64,000 nt of DNA, taken from NCBI GenBank assembly GCA_040905865.1, contig JBBDQU010000084.1, forward strand, positions 1 to 64,000, read 5' to 3'. Each line of letters opens with the position of its first letter. Positions within the stretch are counted from its first letter, which is position 1. The notes beneath the pieces are model-generated. The model saw only the letters and a list, made by a program, of their open reading frames with translations, searched no databases and was not told the origin of the DNA. Made by a program: the position numbers and the translations under genes. Source of the stretch: Alphaproteobacteria bacterium. GTDB lineage: Bacteria; Pseudomonadota; Alphaproteobacteria; UBA8366; GCA-2717185. Of this stretch, positions 29,139 through 38,609 are shown in pieces.

Positions 29139-30815
29139 ATGGCTCCCAAGAGCGATATAGAAATTGCGCGTGAAGCAAAAATGCTGCCGATTCAGGAAAT
29201 CGGCAAGCGCCTTGGGATACCAGATGATGACCTCTTCCGTTACGGCCCCTACAAGGCCAAAGTCTCCTTTGATTACATCAACACTCTGAAGGACAAGCCC
29301 GACGGCAAGCTGATTCTCGTCACCGCCATCACACCGACGCCGGCGGGCGAAGGCAAGACCACGACCTCGGTCGGACTTGCCGACGGCCTGAATCGTATCG
29401 GTAAGAAAACCATTGTCTGCCTGCGCGAACCGAGCCTCGGCCCCTGTTTTGGGATGAAGGGCGGCGCCGCGGGCGGCGGCTACGCCCAGGTCGTCCCGAT
29501 GGAAGACATCAATCTGCATTTCACCGGCGACCTTCATGCCATCGGCACCGCCCACAACCTGCTGTCGGCGCTGATTGACAACCACATCTATTGGGGCAAC
29601 GAACTGGGCATCGACGCACGGCGCATCACATGGCGGCGCGTCATGGATATGAACGAGCGCGCGCTGCGTGACGTTGTCACCTCGCTGGGTGGGGTCGCCA
29701 ACGGTTTCCCGCGCCAGACCGGTTTCGACATCACCGTCGCATCCGAAGTCATGGCCATCTTCTGTCTCGCCCTGAACCTGAAGGATCTGCAGGAGCGGCT
29801 GTCCAGGATCGTCATCGGATACACCGGCGACCGGAAGCCGATATTCGCCAAAGACGTGCATGGACAGGGTCCGATGACGACGCTGCTCAAAGACGCGCTG
29901 ATGCCGAACCTGGTGCAAACGCTGGAAAACAATCCGGCCTTTATCCATGGCGGTCCGTTCGCGAATATCGCCCATGGCTGCAATACGGTCCTGGCAACCA
30001 CGACCGCCCTGAAACTGGCGGACTACGTCGTCACCGAAGCCGGTTTCGGCGCCGACCTTGGGGCCGAAAAGTTTTTCGATATCAAATGCCGCAAGGCGGG
30101 CCTGAAGCCGGCGGCGGCCGTCATCGTGGCGACCGTTCGCGCCCTGAAGATGCATGGCGGCGTTGCCCGGGCGGACCTCAACACCGAAAATACCGACGCG
30201 GTCCGCAAAGGTCTGGAAAATCTTGGCCGGCATGTGAGCAACGTTCAGAAGTTCGGTGTTCCCGCGATTGTCGGCATCAACCAGTTCATCGCCGATACGG
30301 ACGCGGAAATGGACGTCGTCATGGAGTACTGCAAGTCGCTGGGCGTCGAGTGTTTCGTGAACTCCCACTGGGCCGACGGTGGCAAGGGTACGGAAGCGAT
30401 CGCCGCCAAAGTTGCCGAGATTGCCGAAGGCGGTTCAGCCAGTTTCAAGCCCCTGTACAGCGCGGAACTGCCGCTGTGGGAGAAGATCCGCACAATTGTG
30501 AAGGATATTTACGGCGCCGATGACGCAACGGCTGATTCCGCGGTACTGAACCAGATTGCGCAGTATGAAAAGGAAGGTTACGGCAACTTCCCGGTCTGTA
30601 TGGCGAAGACGCAGTACAGTTTCTCGTCCAATCCGGACCTGAAAGGCGCGCCGTCCGGGTTCACCGTTCCCGTCCGCGAGGTACGGCTTTCCGCCGGGGC
30701 CGAATTCCTGGTCGCGATCTGCGGATCGATCATGACAATGCCCGGTTTGCCGCGCGTCCCCGCCGCGAACAGTATCTATGTGAACGACAATGGCGATATA
30801 GAAGGCCTGTTCTAA
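29139..30815 (+). CDS. fhs: Formate--tetrahydrofolate ligase
   Basis: The 558-residue enzyme makes 10-formyl-THF from formate, ATP and tetrahydrofolate. Residues 66-74 (PTPAGEGKT) form the P-loop, and [20 protein letters not shown] and [19 protein letters not shown] are diagnostic. Length is normal. AAAGGAGGGG is six bases before the ATG at 29139. It is followed in the same direction by formate dehydrogenase genes, so formate can be either assimilated into one-carbon units or oxidised to CO2; this pairing is the clearest functional link in the window. Confidence 0.98.
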   Translation: MAPKSDIEIAREAKMLPIQEIGKRLGIPDDDLFRYGPYKAKVSFDYINTLKDKPDGKLILVTAITPTPAGEGKTTTSVGLADGLNRIGKKTIVCLREPSLGPCFGMKGGAAGGGYAQVVPMEDINLHFTGDLHAIGTAHNLLSALIDNHIYWGNELGIDARRITWRRVMDMNERALRDVVTSLGGVANGFPRQTGFDITVASEVMAIFCLALNLKDLQERLSRIVIGYTGDRKPIFAKDVHGQGPMTTLLKDALMPNLVQTLENNPAFIHGGPFANIAHGCNTVLATTTALKLADYVVTEAGFGADLGAEKFFDIKCRKAGLKPAAAVIVATVRALKMHGGVARADLNTENTDAVRKGLENLGRHVSNVQKFGVPAIVGINQFIADTDAEMDVVMEYCKSLGVECFVNSHWADGGKGTEAIAAKVAEIAEGGSASFKPLYSAELPLWEKIRTIVKDIYGADDATADSAVLNQIAQYEKEGYGNFPVCMAKTQYSFSSNPDLKGAPSGFTVPVREVRLSAGAEFLVAICGSIMTMPGLPRVPAANSIYVNDNGDIEGLF

Positions 30816-30846
30816 GCCTGTTTCCCCTCTAGATCAGTAAACAGGC
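30816..30846 (+). repeat. Inverted repeat between fhs and formate dehydrogenase genes
   Basis: GCCTGTTT (30816-30823) and AAACAGGC (30839-30846) form an eight-base stem with a 15-base loop, filling most of the 36-base gap between the fhs stop codon and the next start. It could modulate readthrough or the initiation of the downstream gene. Confidence 0.4.
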
Positions 30847-30851
30847 GGAGT

Positions 30852-32558
30852 ATGATGACAGATACGGTATCAACAATAAGAAAACGGCAACATCCCGGGC
30901 GCGGTCGCGGTAAAACCAGATTGCACCCGAAAGGCCGGCAGGTCGATCCCGCGGTGCAGGACGAAGTTCGATCGCTGCTCGCGGGACGACCACGGGACCG
31001 CGACCTCCTCATCGAATACCTGCACCTGATCCAGGATTCGCAGGGCTGTCTGCCCTCGGCCCATCTCGTCGCGCTGGCCAGCGAGATGAACCTGCCGATG
31101 GCCGAAGTGTATGAGGTTGCGTCTTTTTACGCGCATTTCGATATCGTACAGGATGACGAAACGCGGCCCTCGGAAATCACCATCCGGGTTTGCGACAGCC
31201 TGACCTGTGAATTGTTGGGCGCGCAGGCGCTTCTCGAGACGCTTGGCGATAAATACGCCGGGTCGGTCCGGGTTGTCCCCGCGCCGTGCATGGGGCGTTG
31301 CGACAGCGCCCCGGTCGCGGAAGTCGGTCACAACCATGTTGTCAATGCAACGCCTGAATCGGTCGACGCGGTCGTAACCGCCCGCCATTTTCATCCCGCT
31401 ATGCCGGCGTATCGCAATTTCGAAGCCTATTGCGCCGACGGCGGATACGCCCTGCTGCGGGCCTGTCTGGACGGGCAGCGTACCGTCGAAAGTGTTCTGG
31501 CAACAATGGACGATTCAGGTCTGCGGGGTATGGGCGGCGCCGGATTCCCAACCGGACGCAAATGGCAGTTTGTCCGCGCCGGCGCGAAACCGCGCTATCT
31601 CACCGTAAATGGCGACGAAGGCGAGCCAGGCACCTTCAAGGACCGCCACTACCTGGAAACGGACCCGCACCGATTTCTGGAAGGCATGCTCATCGCGGCC
31701 TGGGCTGTCGAAGCGGATCGAAGCTACATCTATCTGCGCGACGAATATCCGCAGATCCGCGCACTGCTTTTGGCGGAGTTGCCGAAACTGGCCGCCGCCG
31801 GCCTGGCGCCCGAGGGCTTCGTTGAACTTCGCCGTGGCGCAGGCGCCTATATCTGCGGCGAAGAATCCGCGATGATCGAAAGTATCGAAGGCAAGCGCGG
31901 CCTTCCCCGCCATCGCCCGCCCTATGTCGCGCAGGTCGGCCTTTTCGGCCGTCCGACACTGGTCAACAATATCGAAACCCTGTTCTGGATTCGGGATATC
32001 CTGGAAAAGGGGCCTGGCTGGTTTGCCGACCACGGCCGCAACGGCGGCAAAGGCATGCGCAGCTTTTCGGTTTCCGGCAGGGTCGCGCAGCCGGGCGTGA
32101 AGCTGGCGCCGGCGGGCATTACCGTTCGCGAACTGATCGACGAATATTGCGGCGGCATGGCGGAAGGGCATACGTTCAAGGCCTACCTGCCCGGCGGCGC
32201 CTCAGGCGGTATACTGCCCGCGGCAAAGGGTGACCTGCCACTCGAATTCGGCAAGCTGGAATCCGAAGGCTGCTTCGTCGGTTCGCATGCGGTTGTCATC
32301 CTGTCCGACAAGGACAATATGGGTGATGTGGCGCGAAACCTGATGCGGTTCTTTGAAGATGAAAGCTGCGGACAATGCACGCCGTGCCGCGTCGGTACCG
32401 AAAAGGTCGTGGCCCTGATGAATAATCCGAAGTGGGATGCGGGGCTGCTGAATGAAGTCGGCCGCGCCATGGCGGATGCCTCGATCTGCGGCCTGGGCCA
32501 GGCCGCCGCGAACCCCGTGTTTTCTGTCCTGAAGCATTTCCCCGAGGAAGTGATATGA
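30852..32558 (+). CDS. NAD-dependent formate dehydrogenase beta subunit (fused NuoE-NuoF type)
   Basis: The 568-residue protein fuses a NuoE/FdsG-like [2Fe-2S] domain (Cys114, Cys119, Cys146, Cys150) to a NuoF/FdsB-like domain. The latter has GLRGMGGAGFPTGRKWQFVR and NGDEGEPGTFKDRH for NADH/FMN, and Cys506, Cys509, Cys512 and Cys546 for a [4Fe-4S] cluster. It would carry electrons from the alpha subunit to NAD+. The same two-gene architecture is known from Methylobacterium FDH1, whose alpha subunit uses tungsten; whether this one uses W or Mo is unknown. It overlaps the alpha gene by four bases. Confidence 0.94.
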   Translation: MMTDTVSTIRKRQHPGRGRGKTRLHPKGRQVDPAVQDEVRSLLAGRPRDRDLLIEYLHLIQDSQGCLPSAHLVALASEMNLPMAEVYEVASFYAHFDIVQDDETRPSEITIRVCDSLTCELLGAQALLETLGDKYAGSVRVVPAPCMGRCDSAPVAEVGHNHVVNATPESVDAVVTARHFHPAMPAYRNFEAYCADGGYALLRACLDGQRTVESVLATMDDSGLRGMGGAGFPTGRKWQFVRAGAKPRYLTVNGDEGEPGTFKDRHYLETDPHRFLEGMLIAAWAVEADRSYIYLRDEYPQIRALLLAELPKLAAAGLAPEGFVELRRGAGAYICGEESAMIESIEGKRGLPRHRPPYVAQVGLFGRPTLVNNIETLFWIRDILEKGPGWFADHGRNGGKGMRSFSVSGRVAQPGVKLAPAGITVRELIDEYCGGMAEGHTFKAYLPGGASGGILPAAKGDLPLEFGKLESEGCFVGSHAVVILSDKDNMGDVARNLMRFFEDESCGQCTPCRVGTEKVVALMNNPKWDAGLLNEVGRAMADASICGLGQAAANPVFSVLKHFPEEVI

Positions 32559-35323
32559 GTGACGCCGTTACCTTTACGCTCAATGACGCGACTGTCGAAG
32601 CGCAGCCGGGCGAAACGATCTGGCAGGTTTCGCAACGTCTTGGCATTGAAATTCCACATCTGTGCTATACGCCGGAACCGGGCTATCGCGCCGACGGCAA
32701 CTGTCGCGCCTGCATGGTGGAAATCGAGGGCGAACGGGTGCTCGCGCCGTCGTGCATACGGACGCCGACGGATGGCATGAAGGTCAATACGGCCTCCGAC
32801 AGGGCCAGGAACGCCCGCAAGATGGTTTTCGAAATGCTCGTTGCGGACCAACCGGCCCGCGAGGTGGCGCATGACCGGCAATCCAAGTTCTGGAACTGGG
32901 CGGACAAGGTCGAGGTGGCCGACAGCCGCCTGCCCGCCCACGGGCGGGTCGCTCCCGATTCAAGCCATATGGCGATGGCCGTCAATCTGGACGCCTGCAT
33001 CCATTGCAATCTCTGCGTCCGCGCCTGCCGTGAGGTCCAGGTGAACGATGTTATCGGCATGGCCTATCGCGGCCATGGCAGCAAGGTCGTGTTCGACTTT
33101 GACGATCCCATGGGCAACAGCACCTGTGTCGCCTGCGGCGAATGTGTGCAGGCCTGCCCGACCGGCGCGCTGATGGAATCCGCGCTGCTCGATGAAAATG
33201 GCGTCGGCAGGACGGATGCGTTGCGCGAAGTCGATAGCGTCTGCCCCTATTGCGGCGTCGGCTGCCAGCTCACCTATCAGATCAAAGGCAACGAAATTGT
33301 CGCCGTGCAGGGCCGTACGGGTCCGGCAAACGAAAACAGGCTATGCGTGAAGGGGCGGTTCGGCTTCGACTACGTGAAACACCCCCACCGCCTGACCAAA
33401 CCGATGATCCGCCGCGACGACGCGCCCAAATCCGCCGATATGGATATCGATCCGGCCAATCCGTGGACGCATTTCCGCGAGGCGACCTGGGACGAGGCGC
33501 TTGAACGGGCCGGTTCCGGACTGCGGACGATCCTCGACCGCGACGGCCCCAGCGCCATGGCCGGTTTCGGTTCCGCGAAGGGCTCCAACGAGGAAGCTTA
33601 CCTGTTCCAGAAACTGATCCGGACCGGTTTTGGCACCAACAATGTCGATCACTGCACCCGGCTGTGCCATGCCTCGTCGGTCGCGGCCCTGATCGAAGGC
33701 ATCGGCTCCGGCGCGGTGACTGCGCCGTTTACCGCGTGCGAGGATTCCGAGGTCATCATTGTCATCGGCGCCAATCCGACGGAAAATCACCCCGTGGCCG
33801 CAACATTCTTCAAACAGGCCGCCAAACGCGGCGCGAAGCTTATCGTCATGGACCCTCGCGGCCAGGCATTGCGGAAACAGGCAACGCATATGTTGCAGTT
33901 CAAGCCGGGGTCGGATGTCGCGATGCTGAACGCCCTGCTGAACGTGATCATCACCGAAGAGCTATACGACCGGCAGTATGTGGAATCCCAGACGGAAGGA
34001 TTCGAACAGCTCAAGGCCCATATCGTCGACTTCACCCCCGAGGCGATGTCGGAAATCTGCGGTGTTGACGCGGAAACCCTGCGGACGGTCGCACGCACTT
34101 ATGCGCGCGCGGAATCGGCGATCATTTTCTGGGGTATGGGCATTTCGCAGCACATCCATGGCACGGACAATGCGCGTTGCCTGATCGCCCTGTCGCTGAT
34201 TACCGGGCAGGTCGGACGGCCCGGTACCGGCCTGCATCCGCTACGGGGCCAGAATAATGTTCAGGGCGCTTCCGATGCCGGGCTGATCCCGATCATGTAT
34301 CCCGATTACCAGCCGGTCGGCTTGGAAGATGTGCGCAAACGGTTCGAGGATGCCTGGGGCACGCCACTGGACCCCAACCGCGGCCTGACCGTGGTCGAAA
34401 TCATGGATGCGGTCCATAACGACGTGATCAAGGGCATGTATATCATGGGCGAAAACCCCGCGATGTCCGACCCCGATGCGGACCATGCCCGGGCCGCACT
34501 CGCGAAGCTGGAATGCCTGGTTGTCCAGGACCTCTTCCTGACGGAAACCGCCTTCCATGCCGATGTCGTTCTGCCCGCATCGGCCTGGCCGGAGAAAGAC
34601 GGCACCGTGACCAATACAAACCGCCAGGTGCAGATGGGTCGTCGCGCCCTGGACCTGCCGGGGGAGGCCCGGGCGGATTGGTGGATCGTGCAGGAAGTCG
34701 CCCGTCATATCGGGCTCGACTGGAACTACAGCCACCCCCGTGAAGTCTTTGCCGAAATGAAGCTGGTCATGGGCTCGCTGGACAATATCACCTGGGAAAG
34801 GCTGGAACGCGAAAGCGCCGTCACCTACCCCGTCGACGGACCGGATGTTCCCGGCAACGAAATCGTCTTTGGCGATGGCTTCCCGACCGCAGACGGCCGC
34901 GGCAGACTGGTGCCCGCCAGCATCATCCCGCCGGGCGAAGTGCCCGACGACGAATTCCCCATGGTGCTGAGCACGGGACGGCAACTCGAACACTGGCATA
35001 CCGGGGCAATGACCAGGCGCAGCCAGATCCTGGACCACCTGGAGCCGGAAGCCGTCGCGCAGTTGTCTTCCCGTGACCTGTTCCGTCTGGGCCTGAAGGC
35101 GGGAGACATGATCCGCGTTGAAACACGGCGCGGCGCGATCGAACTGAAGGCGCGTGTCGACGGCGCGATACCGGAAGGCATGATCTTCGTGCCCTTCTGC
35201 TACGCGGAAGCCCCGGCAAACGTCCTGACCAATCCGCAACTGGATCCGTTCGGCAAGATTCCCGAGTTCAAATACTGTGCCGCCAGAATCAGCAGCGCCG
35301 CCGGGGCGGACGCCGCCGACTGA
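32555..35323 (+). CDS. fdhF: Formate dehydrogenase alpha subunit (Mo/W-bis-PGD)
   Basis: The 922-residue catalytic subunit oxidises formate to CO2. Residues 1-80 are a [2Fe-2S] ferredoxin-type domain (Cys37, Cys50, Cys53, Cys67); then come a NuoG-like segment and two ferredoxin clusters (HCNLCVRACREVQ and CVACGECVQACPTGAL), then CPYCGVGCQLTYQIKGNEIV, which starts the molybdopterin domain. Cys371 in DHCTRLCHASSVAAL is the metal ligand, in a Cys rather than Sec form. The C-terminal barrel has STGRQLEHWHTGAMTRRS. There is no Tat signal, in keeping with a cytoplasmic NAD-linked enzyme. No fdhD or molybdenum cofactor genes are in the window. Confidence 0.96.
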   Translation: MSDAVTFTLNDATVEAQPGETIWQVSQRLGIEIPHLCYTPEPGYRADGNCRACMVEIEGERVLAPSCIRTPTDGMKVNTASDRARNARKMVFEMLVADQPAREVAHDRQSKFWNWADKVEVADSRLPAHGRVAPDSSHMAMAVNLDACIHCNLCVRACREVQVNDVIGMAYRGHGSKVVFDFDDPMGNSTCVACGECVQACPTGALMESALLDENGVGRTDALREVDSVCPYCGVGCQLTYQIKGNEIVAVQGRTGPANENRLCVKGRFGFDYVKHPHRLTKPMIRRDDAPKSADMDIDPANPWTHFREATWDEALERAGSGLRTILDRDGPSAMAGFGSAKGSNEEAYLFQKLIRTGFGTNNVDHCTRLCHASSVAALIEGIGSGAVTAPFTACEDSEVIIVIGANPTENHPVAATFFKQAAKRGAKLIVMDPRGQALRKQATHMLQFKPGSDVAMLNALLNVIITEELYDRQYVESQTEGFEQLKAHIVDFTPEAMSEICGVDAETLRTVARTYARAESAIIFWGMGISQHIHGTDNARCLIALSLITGQVGRPGTGLHPLRGQNNVQGASDAGLIPIMYPDYQPVGLEDVRKRFEDAWGTPLDPNRGLTVVEIMDAVHNDVIKGMYIMGENPAMSDPDADHARAALAKLECLVVQDLFLTETAFHADVVLPASAWPEKDGTVTNTNRQVQMGRRALDLPGEARADWWIVQEVARHIGLDWNYSHPREVFAEMKLVMGSLDNITWERLERESAVTYPVDGPDVPGNEIVFGDGFPTADGRGRLVPASIIPPGEVPDDEFPMVLSTGRQLEHWHTGAMTRRSQILDHLEPEAVAQLSSRDLFRLGLKAGDMIRVETRRGAIELKARVDGAIPEGMIFVPFCYAEAPANVLTNPQLDPFGKIPEFKYCAARISSAAGADAAD

Positions 35324-35332
35324 CCATCACGT

Positions 35333-36283
35333 TCAGACGAGACCGGTATCTTCCGGCAGACCGAGCATGATGTTCATGTTCTGCACGGCCATGCCCGACG
35401 CGCCCTTGCCGAGATTGTCGATGAGCCCCATCACGACCGCCTGCTCGCAACCTTCGTTGCCGAAGACATGCAGGCGAAGCAGATTGGTATCGTTCAGGCC
35501 TTCCGGTTCCAACCCGGTCATCTTCGCGCTTTCCGCCAGGGGAACCACCGATACAAACCGGCAACCGGCATAATGCGCTGTCAGCGTCCGGTGAATATCC
35601 GACGGGGTCGGTCTGTTCGCCAGCGCCCATAATTGCAGCGGCACCTGCACGATCATGCCCTGACGGTAACGCCCCACGCTCGGCACGAAGAGCGGACGCT
35701 TCGTCAGCCCGGAATACCGCTGGATTTCCGGTACATGCTTGTGTTCCAGCGTCAGCCCGTAAACATTGAAGGGCGCGGTTGTGTAATTCGCGGCTGTCGA
35801 ATCCTCGTAAGAGGCAATCATGCCCTTGCCGCCGCCGCTGTAACCGGATACGGCATTGATCGTAATCGGTGTATCCGCGGCCAGTATTCCGCTTGAAACC
35901 AGCGGGTGCAGCATCGCGATGCTGGTCACGGCATAACATCCGGGATTGCTGACCCGCCTGGCGGCCGCAATCGCCGCGCGTTGTTTCTCCGAATGTTCAG
36001 AGAAGCCGAAGATCCAGTCATCCGCCACACGATGCGCCGTGCTGGCATCAATCAGCCGGGCGTTCGGATTGTCGACCAGGGCAACCGCTTCGCGCGCCGC
36101 AGGGTCGGGAAGACAAAGTATGGACAGGTCGGCATCATTGAGCGCTTCGCGACGTCGGGCGGAATCCTTCCGTTCCGATTCCGAAAGATGCAGCAGTTTG
36201 ATATCGCTGCGATCCTTGAGCCGCGCGTGAATCTGCAGCCCTGTCGTTCCCACTTCACCGTCGATGAAAACCGTCGATACCAT
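35333..36283 (-). CDS. argC: N-acetyl-gamma-glutamyl-phosphate reductase (type 2)
   Basis: The 316-residue NADPH-dependent enzyme of arginine synthesis reduces N-acetylglutamyl phosphate to the semialdehyde. The N terminus VFIDGEVGTTGLQIHARL is the type 2 ArgC nucleotide fold, and VSNPGCYAVTSIAMLHPL contains the catalytic Cys. GGAGGG eight bases before the ATG at 36283 fixes the start; a longer frame begins inside the preceding terminator. It follows rpsI, an order common in alphaproteobacteria. The T-run of the rpsI terminator ends only 15 bases ahead of its start codon. Confidence 0.95.
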   Translation of the reverse strand: MVSTVFIDGEVGTTGLQIHARLKDRSDIKLLHLSESERKDSARRREALNDADLSILCLPDPAAREAVALVDNPNARLIDASTAHRVADDWIFGFSEHSEKQRAAIAAARRVSNPGCYAVTSIAMLHPLVSSGILAADTPITINAVSGYSGGGKGMIASYEDSTAANYTTAPFNVYGLTLEHKHVPEIQRYSGLTKRPLFVPSVGRYRQGMIVQVPLQLWALANRPTPSDIHRTLTAHYAGCRFVSVVPLAESAKMTGLEPEGLNDTNLLRLHVFGNEGCEQAVVMGLIDNLGKGASGMAVQNMNIMLGLPEDTGLV

Positions 36284-36298
36284 TTCGATACCCTCCAT

Positions 36299-36332
36299 AA
36301 AAAAAATCGGACGCCCCGAAGAGGCGCCCGAT
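36299..36332 (-). terminator. Intrinsic terminator after rpsI
   Basis: On the minus strand ATCGGGCGCC (36332-36323) pairs with GGCGTCCGAT (36315-36306), with one G-U pair, followed by eight T residues (36306-36299). This is the most convincing intrinsic terminator in the window. It separates rplM-rpsI from argC. Confidence 0.85.
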
Positions 36333-36358
36333 CTGAACAACGACCCGAAACCCCGGGA

Positions 36359-36907
36359 TTAACGTTTGGAGAACTGGAAGCTACGTCGCGCTTTCGCCCG
36401 GCCATACTTCTTGCGCTCAACAACGCGCGAGTCGCGTGTCAGGAAGCCGCCCGCCTTCAGGGTCGGGCGCAATCCCGGCTCGAACACCGTCAGCGCCTTG
36501 CTGATTCCATGGCGAACAGCGCCGGCCTGACCTGATAGCCCGCCGCCGGTCACCGTACACATTACGTCATACTGCCCGTCGCGATTTACCGCCGAAAAGG
36601 GCTGGTTGATCATCATCCGCAGGACCGGCCGCGCAAAATAGGTTTCGATCGTGCGGCCATTGACAACGATGCGCCCCGCGCCCGGTTTGATCCAAACCCG
36701 CGCCACCGCATTTTTACGCTTGCCCGTCGCATAGGACCGTCCCTGCGCATCGACCCGCGCTTCGATGGGATCTGCCGTATCGGCGGATACGGCTGCCGGC
36801 TCGTCCGTCGGGGCAACGCCCGTCGCGGCGCCGAGATCCGCAAGACTGCGTATCGATTCGGGTCGCCGTTCGGCGCCGCCCGTGCCCTTATCGTTCTGTT
36901 CAGCCAT
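36359..36907 (-). CDS. rpsI: 30S ribosomal protein S9 with long N-terminal extension
   Basis: S9 binds 16S rRNA in the head of the small subunit, with its C-terminal arginine tail reaching the P site. The conserved body starts at [20 protein letters not shown] and ends [20 protein letters not shown]...FQFSKR. Before it is a roughly 55-residue acidic, Ala-rich extension; the protein is 182 residues against about 130 in E. coli. Extensions are usual in alphaproteobacteria, though this one is long. ATGs at 36913 and 36907 are both possible; the second has better spacing from AGCGGAG. Its start region overlaps the end of rplM. Confidence 0.97.
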   Translation of the reverse strand: MAEQNDKGTGGAERRPESIRSLADLGAATGVAPTDEPAAVSADTADPIEARVDAQGRSYATGKRKNAVARVWIKPGAGRIVVNGRTIETYFARPVLRMMINQPFSAVNRDGQYDVMCTVTGGGLSGQAGAVRHGISKALTVFEPGLRPTLKAGGFLTRDSRVVERKKYGRAKARRSFQFSKR

Positions 36908-36909
36908 TG

Positions 36910-37374
36910 TCATGCACTCCGCTTGTTCTTTTCATTCATCGACGCCACGTCCAGGATTTCCGGATTCTGCGCTTCGTGCGGATGCTCGCCGCCGGCGTAT
37001 ACGCGCAAGTTGGACATTTGCTGGCGCGCCAGCTTGTTCTTCGGCAGCATTCTTTCCACGGCCTTGAGAATAACGTTCTCCGGCTGCTTGCCCGACAGGA
37101 TATCGCCGGCAGTCCGGGATTTGATGCCGCCGGGATAACCGGTATGCCGGTAGTAAACCTTGTCCGAAAGCTTCTTGCCCGTGAGATGCACTTTTTCGGC
37201 ATTGATCACGATGACATTGTCGCCGCAATCCACATGGGGAGTGAAGTACGGACGGTGTTTGCCGCGCAGGATTTTGGCAATCTCCGCCGCCATGCGGCCC
37301 AGAACGACCCCGTCGGCATCGACGACAAGCCATTTTTTCTGCACGTCGGCAGGCTTCATTGAATATGTTTTCAT
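36910..37374 (-). CDS. rplM: 50S ribosomal protein L13
   Basis: The 154-residue product is L13, an early assembly protein of the large subunit: [52 protein letters not shown] and [16 protein letters not shown] are all standard. The ATG at 37374 is preceded by AGAGGAAAATCGAGG. It is cotranscribed with rpsI, and the two overlap or abut, in the conserved rplM-rpsI arrangement. The promoter candidate is at 37462-37489. Confidence 0.98.
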   Translation of the reverse strand: MKTYSMKPADVQKKWLVVDADGVVLGRMAAEIAKILRGKHRPYFTPHVDCGDNVIVINAEKVHLTGKKLSDKVYYRHTGYPGGIKSRTAGDILSGKQPENVILKAVERMLPKNKLARQQMSNLRVYAGGEHPHEAQNPEILDVASMNEKNKRSA

Positions 37375-37461
37375 GGCCTCGATTTTCCTCTGACTGCGAT
37401 CCGCGCCACTACCGGGACCATTCAAGTTGTCCTTCATGACATCCGTCGCGAACGGGCGCGG

Positions 37462-37489
37462 AGTATGTCAGAAACGATTGGACAGTCAA
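37462..37489 (-). promoter_or_regulatory. Probable rplM-rpsI promoter
   Basis: On the minus strand TTGACT (37489-37484) is followed after 16 bases by CATACT (37467-37462), a form common for housekeeping promoters of alphaproteobacteria. Transcription would begin near 37455, about 80 bases ahead of rplM. Confidence 0.55.
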
Positions 37490-37530
37490 TAAGAATAATC
37501 ATGAATTAATATCACTAAATCATATAGTTA

Positions 37531-37556
37531 TTTAACGGTATTATAATACCGTTAAA
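37531..37556. promoter_or_regulatory. 26-bp perfect palindrome, candidate operator
   Basis: The half-site TTTAACGGTATTA is repeated exactly in inverted form with no spacer. Its centre contains TATAAT (37542-37547), so a protein bound there could block a -10 box. It lies in AT-rich DNA upstream of the enoyl-CoA hydratase gene and does not precede a T-run. The binding protein is unknown. Confidence 0.55.
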
Positions 37557-37793
37557 TTAAGTCCATAAAATAATGGCCTTATGGGATTTCGGCATGATTG
37601 TCTGCATCCCCTCTCGACCGGGACCGCGCCGTGAAAACCGGCAAGGCGCGAATGACCGAACAGGTGCTGCGGGAAAAGCCGTCGCAGGAGCCTGATGCGC
37701 CGGAAATTCCATTGTTTCTTGCGGACAGGCTACCTCTGCAACTACATTCAAACCTCTATCGAACAATCTGTAATCCGGGTAAAATTCGTCATC

Positions 37794-38606
37794 ATGAAAA
37801 GTTCCGCGCCTTCCCCCCTTGCAGAAACCGGGCTCCCGGTCCTGTTGCGCGACGACAGAGACGGGATCGCAAGGCTGACCCTGAACCGGCCGGAAACCCG
37901 CAATGCCCTTTCGCTTGAACTGATGGCTTCCCTGCGGCACGAATTCGCCGATATTTCGAAGAGCCCCTCCATCCGCGCGGTAGTTCTTGCCGCCAACGGA
38001 ACCGGGTTCTGCGCCGGGCACGACCTGCGCCAGATACGGGAAAATCCCAATCGGGCCTATTACGAAGCGACGCTTGAGGCATGTGTAGCGGTCATGCTGG
38101 CGATCATGCGGTGCCCGAAACCGGTAATCGCGCGGGTCCAGGGCATCGCCAGCGCGGCGGGTTGCCAGCTTGTCGCGACCTGCGACCTTGCCGTTGCGGC
38201 GACGGAAGCACGCTTCGCAACCCCCGGCGTCCATATCGGGTTGTTCTGTTCGACGCCCATGGTTGCGCTGAGCCGCAATATCGGCCGCAAGGAAGCGATG
38301 GAGATGCTGCTGCTCGGTGAACCGGTCACGGCAACCCGGGCGCGGGAAATCGGCCTCGTCAACCGGGTGGTTTCCGCCAATCTTCTTGATTCCACGATAC
38401 AGGAGATAACGGATTCAATACGGGCCAGGTCGCCGCTCACCCTGGCCATCGGCAAGGAAGCGTTTTACCGGCAGATCGAAATGACCGCGGAAGACGCTTA
38501 TATTTACGCGGGCGATGTCATGGTCCGCAATATGCTGGCAGAGGATTCCGACGAAGGCATTTCCGCATTTCTCGAAAAGCGCCCGCCAGTCTGGCGCGGA
38601 CGGTAG
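37794..38606 (+). CDS. Enoyl-CoA hydratase/isomerase family protein (ECHDC3-like)
   Basis: The 270-residue crotonase-fold protein has RLTLNRPETRNALSLELM, the oxyanion-hole segment GTGFCAGHDLRQ, and QGIASAAGCQLVATCDLAVA, the second oxyanion/active-site stretch. In GIASAAGCQL the usual first glutamate (in G-x-x-x-G-A/E-L hydratases) is not present, so the reaction may not be plain hydration. C-terminal MTAEDAYIYAGDVMVRNMLA is like ECHDC3-type proteins. The start at 37794 has no clear ribosome-binding site; an upstream start at 37695 is possible. It is followed after three bases by the CoA-binding protein gene. Confidence 0.88.
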   Translation: MKSSAPSPLAETGLPVLLRDDRDGIARLTLNRPETRNALSLELMASLRHEFADISKSPSIRAVVLAANGTGFCAGHDLRQIRENPNRAYYEATLEACVAVMLAIMRCPKPVIARVQGIASAAGCQLVATCDLAVAATEARFATPGVHIGLFCSTPMVALSRNIGRKEAMEMLLLGEPVTATRAREIGLVNRVVSANLLDSTIQEITDSIRARSPLTLAIGKEAFYRQIEMTAEDAYIYAGDVMVRNMLAEDSDEGISAFLEKRPPVWRGR

Positions 38607-38609
38607 ACG

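Larger units (their letters stand above)
37375..37793. other. Divergent control region between rplM and the enoyl-CoA hydratase gene
   Basis: This 419-base gap holds no convincing gene. It contains the likely rplM promoter (37462-37489, minus), an unusually AT-rich tract (about 37485-37575), a 26-base perfect palindrome (37531-37556), and then about 200 bases of ordinary composition. Short open frames here, such as the plus-strand one from 37598, show no recognisable protein features. Confidence 0.7.

Noticed and set aside
29112-30368. 418-codon minus-strand open frame
   Set aside because: Antisense to fhs, whose own frame is unmistakable.
36613-36843. Small frame inside rpsI
   Set aside because: Shadow of S9; no independent ribosome-binding site or conserved features.
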